Assembly: GCF_902499135.1 (NCBI RefSeq)
Contig: NZ_CABVPR010000046.1
Location: 1-45,132 of the forward strand
DNA from: Burkholderia dolosa
GTDB lineage: Bacteria; Pseudomonadota; Gammaproteobacteria; Burkholderiales; Burkholderiaceae
Length of the DNA stretch: 45,132 nt
Reading direction: 5' to 3'
Shown here: piece after piece, positions 39,528 to 45,132 of the stretch
How positions within the stretch are numbered: the stretch's first letter is position 1
Layout of the letters: each line of letters opens with the position of its first letter
The notes under the pieces: model-generated
Told to the model about the DNA's origin: nothing
Databases searched by the model: none
What the model saw: only the letters and a program-made list of their open reading frames with translations
Translations under genes and position numbers: made by a program

Positions 39528-40220
39528 TCAGCGCTTCGCGTATTGCGTGGCGCCGAACAGCACTTCGCGCGCCTTGTCGTCCTGCAGCGCCTTGCGCAGC
39601 GACGCCAGCACCTCGACGCCGCGCTGCACGGCCGGCCGCGCGGCGATCGCGTCGTGCCAGCGCTTCACGTTCGGCAATTCGTCGAGCACGACGCCCTGGT
39701 TTTGCCACGAGCGCGTCCACGGGAACGTCGCGATGTCCGCGATCGTATATTCGCTGCCCGCCAGATACTCGGATTCGCGCAGGCGTTTTTCCATCACGTT
39801 GTACAGGCGCTTCGCTTCGTTCGTGTAGCGGTCGACCGCGTACTCGATCTTCTGCGGCGCGTACAGCCGGAAGTGATGCGCCTGCCCGAGCATCGGGCCG
39901 ACGCCGCCCATCTGGAACATCAGCCACTCGAGCGTCGCATAGCGGGCGGCCGGATCGCTCGGCAGGAACTTGCCGGTCTTTTCCGCGAGGTAGATCAGGA
40001 TCGCGCCCGATTCGAACAGCGAGATCGGCTGGCCGCCCGGACCGTCGGAATCGACGATCGCCGGGATCTTGTTGTTCGGGCTGATCTTCAGGAATTCGGG
40101 CTTGAACTGGTCGCCTGCACCGATATCGACCGGATGTACACGATACGCGAGGCCGGTTTCCTCGAGCATGATGTGGACTTTGTGGCCGTTCGGGGTCGCC
40201 CAGCTGTAGACGTCGATCAT
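39528..40220 (-). CDS. yfcG: Glutathione transferase-like disulfide-bond oxidoreductase YfcG
   Basis: A 230-residue protein matching E. coli YfcG closely in what I can recall: TPNGHKV with catalytic Thr9, EFLKISPNNKIPAIVD, LFESGAILIYLAEKTG and the long shared motif QMGGVGPMLGQAHHF. It has a thioredoxin-like N-terminal domain (1-85) and an all-helical C-terminal domain. YfcG reduces disulfides using glutathione. I chose ATG 40220 because AAGGAG lies 6 bases upstream; the ATG at 40235 overlaps that site. It is convergent with the MaoC gene and stands alone. Confidence 0.93.
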   Translation of the reverse strand: MIDVYSWATPNGHKVHIMLEETGLAYRVHPVDIGAGDQFKPEFLKISPNNKIPAIVDSDGPGGQPISLFESGAILIYLAEKTGKFLPSDPAARYATLEWLMFQMGGVGPMLGQAHHFRLYAPQKIEYAVDRYTNEAKRLYNVMEKRLRESEYLAGSEYTIADIATFPWTRSWQNQGVVLDELPNVKRWHDAIAARPAVQRGVEVLASLRKALQDDKAREVLFGATQYAKR

Positions 40221-40439
40221 CGTCAACTCCTTCATTGCGTGCGCACGATAGCGGCGCCGTCGGGGCGCCGCGACAGGCGGTCATTACAGCATGGATCGCA
40301 ATGCGCTGCAGACGGCCGCAACGTGCCGACTCGCGCCGGTTCCGGCAGCGCGAGTGCTCTGGATGTACAGCCGGACGAACGTCGGTCGCGCGAATTCCCG
40401 CGCGTGCTGCCGCGGCTCGAAAGACGCGCTGCCGGCGAA

Positions 40440-41231
40440 TCAGCGCTTGTAGCGCGGCTGGCGTTTCTCGAGAAACGCGCGGATGCCTTCGAGGCCATCC
40501 GCATGGTGGAGCGACGCGACAAAATGATCGCGCTCGGTGCCGAGATGCGGGTCGAGCGGCTGCGCGATTGCCTCGTCGAGCAGCGACTTGATGCGCGTCA
40601 GCGCATTCGGCGAGATGCCGGCGAGCGCATCGGCCCACGCGAGCGCGTCGGTCAGCGCGGCACCCGGCACGGCGAGTCGGTTCACGACGCCCAATGCGTG
40701 CAGACGTTCGGCTGCGATCGGTTTGCCTTCGAACAGGATCTCGGCTGCGAGTGCGCGCGGCAGCGCGCGAGCGAGGAACCACGAGCCGCCGCCGTCCGGC
40801 GTGAGGCCGACGCGTGCGTAAGACATCACGAATTTCGCGTCGTGCGCGGCGACGATCAGATCGCACGCGAGCGCGAGCGAGAAGCCCGCGCCGGCCGCCG
40901 CGCCTTCGACTGCCGCGATCACGGGCTTCGTCGACGCGCGGATCGCCGTGACCCACGCGCCGAGCTGGTCGATGCTGTCCGCCTGGTAGGACGGATCTTT
41001 CGAGCGGTTGTCGAGCAGCCGGTTCAGGTTGCCGCCCGCGCAGAAAAAGCGATCGGCGCCCGTGAGCACGACCGCGCGAATCGCCGGATCGCGCTCCGCA
41101 GTGGCAAGCGCTTCGACGCCGGCCGCATACATGTCGGGATGCAGCGCATTGCGCGCGCCGGGATTGGACAGCGTGAGAACGAGCGTCGATTCGCTCTCGG
41201 GAGGACGCGACGCCAGCAGTTCAGCGCTCAT
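40440..41231 (-). CDS. Enoyl-CoA hydratase/isomerase family protein, PaaG-like
   Basis: A 263-residue crotonase. The CoA-binding oxyanion-hole stretches are GADRFFCAGGNLNRL near residue 60 and EGAAAGAGFSLALACDLIVA near residue 110. At the second catalytic position it has Asp146 in GLTPDGGGSWFL, and the first Glu of true hydratases is not seen. This is the arrangement of PaaG-type isomerases (phenylacetate pathway), which use a single Asp. The exact substrate is open. GGAG lies 11 bases before ATG 41231. No other paa genes are present. Confidence 0.9.
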   Translation of the reverse strand: MSAELLASRPPESESTLVLTLSNPGARNALHPDMYAAGVEALATAERDPAIRAVVLTGADRFFCAGGNLNRLLDNRSKDPSYQADSIDQLGAWVTAIRASTKPVIAAVEGAAAGAGFSLALACDLIVAAHDAKFVMSYARVGLTPDGGGSWFLARALPRALAAEILFEGKPIAAERLHALGVVNRLAVPGAALTDALAWADALAGISPNALTRIKSLLDEAIAQPLDPHLGTERDHFVASLHHADGLEGIRAFLEKRQPRYKR

Positions 41232-41262
41232 GCGAGTGTGTCTCCATCGGGATTCGCTACCT

Positions 41263-41290
41263 CGGCATCGCGCATGCATGCGCGATGCCG
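41263..41290. promoter_or_regulatory. 28-bp perfect palindrome between divergent genes
   Basis: The 14 bases 41263-41276 (CGGCATCGCGCATG) are the exact reverse complement of 41277-41290, with no spacer. It lies 32 bases from the crotonase start and 136 from the GST start. It could be an operator for both genes or a structure in the crotonase leader RNA. Confidence 0.65.
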
Positions 41291-41425
41291 CCGTGATAGC
41301 GGATGTAATGTCGTCGTGACGGACGCGAAACTGCCTTAGACTAGCACGCGCGTACTTTTCGGCGCGACGCTTCCGACGCGGCTCGCGTCGCCGAGGCCGC
41401 GCTTCCGGCGACGAAGGAGCTTTCG

Positions 41426-42082
41426 ATGCTACAGCTGTGCGGTATTCCGCTGTCGAACTATTACAACAAGGTGAAGTTCGTGCTGCTCGAGCACGATATC
41501 CCGTTCGAGGAGTCGGCGTGCGGTTTGCCGGTCAGCGATCCGGCGCTGCTTGCCGCTTCGCCGCTCGGCAAGATTCCGTTCCTGAAGACCGAAGAGGGTG
41601 CGCTGTTCGAGTCGCAGGTGATCGTCGAATATCTGGCGGCACGCTATCCCGACAAAGCCATTTTTCCGCGTGCGCCGTTCGCCGCCGCGAAAGTGCGCGA
41701 GCTGATCCAGACGCTCGAACTGTATCTCGAATGGACGGCGCGCGAGCTCTACGCGGAAGCGTTCTTCGGCGGCAAGGTCGGCGACGGCACGAAGGCGCAT
41801 GTCGAGAAGCGTCTGCTGCGCTCGATCGACGCGTTCAAGCGGATGACGCAATTCTCGCCGTACGTGTCAGGCGAGTCGTTCAGCGTGGCCGACATCGCCG
41901 CGTCGGTTCATCTGCCGGTGATCGGGATGGCGACGAACGCGATATTCGGCCGAGACTTCCTGCTCGACGCCGGCATCGACTGGAAAGCGCACGCGAAGAA
42001 GATCGGCGAGCGCCCGGCCGCTCAGCGCGTCGCGGCCGATCGCAAGGCCTACATCGAAGCGTCCGGCGGCGTGCGCTCGTAG
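41426..42082 (+). CDS. Glutathione S-transferase family protein
   Basis: A 218-residue protein. The N-terminal thioredoxin-like domain has CGIPLSNYYNKVKFVLLEHDI, SPLGKIPFL and the glutathione-binding LFESQVIVEYLAARYP (Glu-Ser). The C-terminal helical domain from about residue 90 contains the capping motif SFSVADIAASVHLPV. AAGGAGC lies upstream of the ATG. It is divergent from the crotonase gene and convergent with the aminotransferase. Class and substrate cannot be settled. Confidence 0.92.
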   Translation: MLQLCGIPLSNYYNKVKFVLLEHDIPFEESACGLPVSDPALLAASPLGKIPFLKTEEGALFESQVIVEYLAARYPDKAIFPRAPFAAAKVRELIQTLELYLEWTARELYAEAFFGGKVGDGTKAHVEKRLLRSIDAFKRMTQFSPYVSGESFSVADIAASVHLPVIGMATNAIFGRDFLLDAGIDWKAHAKKIGERPAAQRVAADRKAYIEASGGVRS

Positions 42083-42114
42083 GCGACGGCGGCACGCGGC
42101 CGCCCGTGCGCGCA

Positions 42115-43287
42115 TCACAGGCGCGCGAGCCTTTCGAGCGCGGACGCGAGCGTGCTTTCCTGCTTCGCGAAGCAGAAACGCACGACGCCCGATTCGTGCG
42201 GCTCGTGATAGAACGCCGACACCGGAATGGCGGCCACGCCAATCTCGGACGTGAGCCATTTCGAGAATTCCGCCTCCGGCAGGTCGCTGATCGCCGAATA
42301 GTCGACGCACTGGAAGTACGTGCCCGTGCATGGCAGCAGCCTGAAGCGCGTGCGTTCGAGTCCGGCGCGGAAGAAGTCGCGCTTCTTCTGATAGAAGTCG
42401 GCGAGCGTCAGGTACGGCGCCGGGTCGCGCAGGTAGTCGGCGAGGCCGAGCTGCATCGGCGTGTTGACGGTGAACACGTTGAACTGATGAACCTTGCGGA
42501 ACTCGGCGGTCAGCGCGGCAGGCGCGGCGACGTAGCCGACCTTCCATCCCGTCACGTGATACGTCTTGCCGAAGCTCGACACGATGAAGCTGCGCGCCGC
42601 GAGCTCCGGATACCGTGCGACGCTCTCGTGGCGCGCACCGTCGTACACCATGTGCTCGTAGACCTCGTCGGACAGAATCAGCACGTCGGTGCCGCGCACG
42701 ATCTCCTCGAGCTTGCGCATGTCGGCTGCGCGCCATACGGTGCCGGTCGGATTGTGCGGCGTGTTGATCAGGATCATTCGCGTTTTCGGCGTGATCGCCG
42801 CGGCGAGACGATCGAACGGAATCGCATAGTCGGGCGCGTCGAGCGTGACGAACACAGGCTTGCCGCCGGCAAGTTCGATCGACGGCAGGTAGCTGTCGTA
42901 GGTCGGCTCGATGACGACGACTTCGTCGCCCGGATGCACCGCGCACAGGATCGCGGTCAGCAGCGCCTGCGTCGCGCCGGCCGTGACCGTGATTTCCGTT
43001 GCCGGATCGTAGCGCCGGCCGTAGACCTGCGCGATCTTGTCGGCGATCGCGTCGCGCAGCGGCGCGACGCCGGCCATCGGCGGATACTGGTTGTGGCCGC
43101 CGCGCATCGCGGCCGCCACCGCGTCGACGATGCGCGGATCGCAGTCGAAGTCCGGAAAACCCTGGCCGAGGTTGACCGCGCCTTTCTCGGCGGCGAGCGC
43201 GCTCATGACCGTGAAGATCGTCGTGCCGACGTTCGGCAGGCGCGAGGGGAAAGCGGGAGTCGTGGGCATGTCGGAAGGAGCGTTCAT
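42115..43287 (-). CDS. ybdL: PLP-dependent methionine aminotransferase, YbdL type
   Basis: A 390-residue class I aminotransferase. The PLP lysine lies in VSSFGKTYHVTGWKVGY near residue 240, the substrate-binding NTPHNPTGTVW near 180 and the cofactor-binding SDEVYEHMVYDG near 212. The opening GTTIFTVMSALAAEKGAVNLGQGFPDFD matches E. coli YbdL, which prefers methionine, His and Phe with 2-oxo acids such as the methionine precursor. An ATG six codons downstream is an alternative start; neither has a clear Shine-Dalgarno. It is probably co-transcribed with the PIN gene 31 bases upstream. Confidence 0.93.
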   Translation of the reverse strand: MNAPSDMPTTPAFPSRLPNVGTTIFTVMSALAAEKGAVNLGQGFPDFDCDPRIVDAVAAAMRGGHNQYPPMAGVAPLRDAIADKIAQVYGRRYDPATEITVTAGATQALLTAILCAVHPGDEVVVIEPTYDSYLPSIELAGGKPVFVTLDAPDYAIPFDRLAAAITPKTRMILINTPHNPTGTVWRAADMRKLEEIVRGTDVLILSDEVYEHMVYDGARHESVARYPELAARSFIVSSFGKTYHVTGWKVGYVAAPAALTAEFRKVHQFNVFTVNTPMQLGLADYLRDPAPYLTLADFYQKKRDFFRAGLERTRFRLLPCTGTYFQCVDYSAISDLPEAEFSKWLTSEIGVAAIPVSAFYHEPHESGVVRFCFAKQESTLASALERLARL

Positions 43288-43318
43288 CGATACGGGCGAA
43301 AACGGTGGATGCGGCGGG

Positions 43319-43807
43319 TCAGGCCGGCGCGACGGCGGCTGCCGACGCGACGACGAGCGCGCATGCGTCGGCGAACGCTGCGGGCTGCGCGATCCGGAAG
43401 CCGAAGTCGCGCGCGGTGCGTTTCGCGAGCTTCAGCAGCGCGCGGTCCTTCGACACGAGCCATTCTGCTCGGGCAGCGCGTGCGAGCTCGAGGAACTTCT
43501 GATCGTCGCGATCCTTGCACTTCGGCAACGGCGGCGCGTCGGCGTCCGCGGGCGGCAGTTCGACCAGACGTGCGAGGCGCGCGACGGTCGCGAGCGCGGC
43601 AGCCTTGTCGACCGCGCGTGCGCGGAACTGCGGGTAGTCGAGCACGTAGTCGAGTTCGGTCAGGCAACGAGCGTCGATCACCGCCGCGAGCGTGCCGCAT
43701 TCGAGCGCGGCGCGGATCGGACGCGTGGCGGGGTCGTCGAATACGAGGATGTCGATCCAGACGTTCGAATCCAGCACGACGCGGTGCGGGGCGAGGGAGC
43801 GGCTCAT
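43319..43807 (-). CDS. PIN-domain protein (putative toxin family), orphan
   Basis: A 162-residue PIN fold with the acidic metal-site residues expected of the family: Asp in VVLDSNVWIDIL at about residue 13, Glu in CLTELDYVL near 51, and the Asp cluster KDRDDQKFLELA near residue 100. PIN proteins are Mg-dependent ribonucleases, many of them toxins. No antitoxin gene is adjacent; the neighbours are an aminotransferase and divergent yaaA. It may therefore be a domesticated nuclease or a leftover of a toxin pair. It starts 57 bases from yaaA. Confidence 0.87.
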   Translation of the reverse strand: MSRSLAPHRVVLDSNVWIDILVFDDPATRPIRAALECGTLAAVIDARCLTELDYVLDYPQFRARAVDKAAALATVARLARLVELPPADADAPPLPKCKDRDDQKFLELARAARAEWLVSKDRALLKLAKRTARDFGFRIAQPAAFADACALVVASAAAVAPA

Positions 43808-43864
43808 TCGTTACAATCGGTGGTTTTCGTCTGACCGCAAGGCACGGCGTGCCAGCGAGCCTCT

Positions 43865-44647
43865 ATGATAATCGTTCTCTCTCCCGCCAAATCCCTCGAC
43901 TACGATACGCCCGCCCACGTCCGGTCTTACACGACGCCTGCGTTCGTCGACGACGCGTCGGAATTGATCGACGGCCTGCGCAAACTGTCGCCGCAGGACA
44001 TCGCCGCGCTGATGGACATCTCCGATCCGCTCGCGCGCCTGAACTTCCAGCGTTACGCGGAGTGGTCGCCGACGTTTACGCCCGCCAACGCGAAGCAGGC
44101 TGTGCTCGCGTTCAACGGCGACGTCTATGAAGGATTCGACGCGAAATCGCTGTCGGCTGCCGATCTCGACTACGCGCAGCAGCACGTGCGTGTGCTGTCG
44201 GGCCTGTACGGACTGCTGCGCCCGCTCGACCTGCTTCAGCCGTACCGGCTCGAGATGGGCACGCGTTTCGCGAATGCGCGCGGCAAGGATCTGTACGCGT
44301 TCTGGGGCGACCGCATCACGCGCGCGCTGAACGAGCAGCTCGAGACGCGCAGCGGCGCGTCGCGCGTGCTGATCAATTGCGCATCGAACGAGTACTTCAA
44401 ATCGGTCAAGCCGAAATTGCTGGCTGCGCCGGTCATCACGCCGGTGTTCGAGGACTGGAAAGGTGGCCGCTACAAGATCATCAGCTTCCATGCGAAGCGT
44501 GCGCGCGGGCTGATGACGCGTTATATCGTCGAGAACCGTATCGCCGAACCGGCGGCGTTGACGGATTTCGCGGTGGAAGGCTATGCGTTCGACGCGGAGG
44601 CGTCGAACGATTCGACTTACGTGTTTCGTCGGCGCGTTGGGGAGTGA
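43865..44647 (+). CDS. yaaA: Peroxide stress protein YaaA
   Basis: A 260-residue cytoplasmic protein. Family motifs are [12 protein letters not shown] at the start, [28 protein letters not shown] and [11 protein letters not shown], followed by [14 protein letters not shown]. In E. coli YaaA lowers free iron during peroxide stress and binds DNA through a helix-hairpin-helix-like element. The length matches the family. It is divergent from the PIN gene with only 57 bases between, which contain a small inverted repeat GGCAC/GTGCC at 43841-43853. Confidence 0.95.
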   Translation: MIIVLSPAKSLDYDTPAHVRSYTTPAFVDDASELIDGLRKLSPQDIAALMDISDPLARLNFQRYAEWSPTFTPANAKQAVLAFNGDVYEGFDAKSLSAADLDYAQQHVRVLSGLYGLLRPLDLLQPYRLEMGTRFANARGKDLYAFWGDRITRALNEQLETRSGASRVLINCASNEYFKSVKPKLLAAPVITPVFEDWKGGRYKIISFHAKRARGLMTRYIVENRIAEPAALTDFAVEGYAFDAEASNDSTYVFRRRVGE

Positions 44648-44811
44648 TCGCGCTGGTGGGGATGGCGCGGATGGTGCGTGCGTGAGATCGGAGCGGAGAC
44701 GGGCGGTTTCTCGTCGACGGTTTTGGTTCTGCGTGACGGCGTAAAGAAAGCGTTGAGGTACCGGCTTCGGGCGATGGGACGGTGTGCGGCGGAGGTAGTG
44801 CTCGCGGCATG
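44648..44811. other. Non-coding stretch after yaaA
   Basis: No supported gene, terminator or clear repeat is visible here. Decayed fragments of the 49-bp repeat begin to appear after about 44812. Confidence 0.6.
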
Positions 44812-45132
44812 AAGTTCGGTCGACAGCTTGGTATGGGGGCGGGGAAGGTGTTTCGGCTTGAGGCCTCGGGTTGATGGTTCTGGGTCGGACCGGGTAAGTG
44901 CCGAAGTACTAGTTGTGGTTGACAGCTTTGCATGGGACCGGAGTAGGGGCTGAAGCGCCAGCTCCGGTCGACTGTTTTGTATGGGACCGGAGTAAGTGCT
45001 GAAGCACTAACTCCGGTCGACCGCGTTGCATGGGACCGAAGTAAGCGCTGAAGCGCTAACTCCGGTCGACCGCGTTGCATGGGACCGAAGTAAGCGCTGA
45101 AGCGCTAACTCCGGTCGACCGCGTTGCATGGG
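44812..45132 (+). repeat. Tandem hairpin-repeat array C, running off the window
   Basis: Two decayed units (44814-44880 region and about 44881-44929) lead into clear units at 44930, 44979, 45028 and 45077, exactly 49 bases apart, and a new one starting at 45126. Units at 45028 and 45077 are identical. The unit at 44979 has inner stem AGTGC/GCACT with a TGAA loop in place of AGCGC/GCGCT, a matched double change. The outer stem GACCGGAGT/ACTCCGGTC is perfect there. Orientation is the same as in arrays A and B. What lies beyond the edge is unknown. Confidence 0.9.

Noticed and set aside
43319-43807. Calling the PIN gene and the aminotransferase a toxin-antitoxin pair
   Set aside because: The aminotransferase is a full-length metabolic enzyme with an intact PLP site, not an antitoxin.
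44481-45080. A minus-strand frame of about 200 codons across the end of yaaA and repeat array C
   Set aside because: It overlaps yaaA and is made mostly of translated repeat; no start signal and no homology pattern.

Overview
The window is a high-GC chromosomal segment that reads as the main chromosome of a Burkholderia species, most likely of the B. cepacia complex. This rests on protein sequences I recognise (IlvI, LeuA, Pnp, the Nuo subunits), on the order rpsO-pnp-quinone oxidoreductase-tpiA-secG-tRNA-Leu-nuoA-N, and on the strong GC3 bias. It is a recognition call; no database was searched. I see no insertion sequence, prophage or CRISPR array.

Layout. 1-1651 (minus): an ECF-type sigma factor followed by two small membrane-anchored proteins (DUF3619, DUF3106; the last is cut by the window edge). 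1829-7190 (plus): branched-chain amino acid genes ilvI-ilvH-ilvC, a double-hairpin terminator, then psd-pssA for phosphatidylethanolamine synthesis. 7237-9054: leuA, preceded by its own promoter and a short leucine-rich leader ORF that appears to start at, or one base after, the transcription start. 9064-11304 (minus): a beta-carbonic anhydrase and a SulP anion transporter. 11688-13633: a lipoprotein and, divergently, an orphan amino-acid-type binding protein. 13740-18941: rpsO, pnp, a quinone oxidoreductase, tpiA, secG. 19053-19137: tRNA-Leu(GAG). 19292-34479: the complete 14-gene respiratory complex I operon nuoA-N plus a DUF2818 membrane protein. 34522-35669: a Nudix hydrolase and a DUF1178 protein. 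35921-39480: two acyl-CoA dehydrogenases and two small MaoC-type hydratases, probably one acyl-CoA pathway. 39528-44647: a YfcG-type glutathione transferase, a PaaG-like crotonase, a second GST, a YbdL-type aminotransferase, an orphan PIN protein and yaaA.

The most unusual feature is a family of directly oriented tandem repeats with a 49-bp period, present as three arrays (35714-35908, 37129-37368, 44930-45132 and beyond). Each unit folds into a two-storey hairpin with a tetraloop. Different units carry compensatory changes in both stems, which argues that the fold is maintained. In the two arrays that precede acyl-CoA dehydrogenase genes, the last unit runs directly into the gene's Shine-Dalgarno sequence, and one array lies inside the probable operon. 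Their role is unknown to me. The second notable item is the leu leader: seven leucine codons in 26, three of them the rare CTA, with possible alternative RNA pairings downstream.

Most of the window is core metabolism. The genes supply branched-chain amino acids, membrane lipid, inorganic carbon handling, RNA turnover, glycolysis, protein export and NADH oxidation. The accessory-looking stretch is 35.7-45.1 kb.
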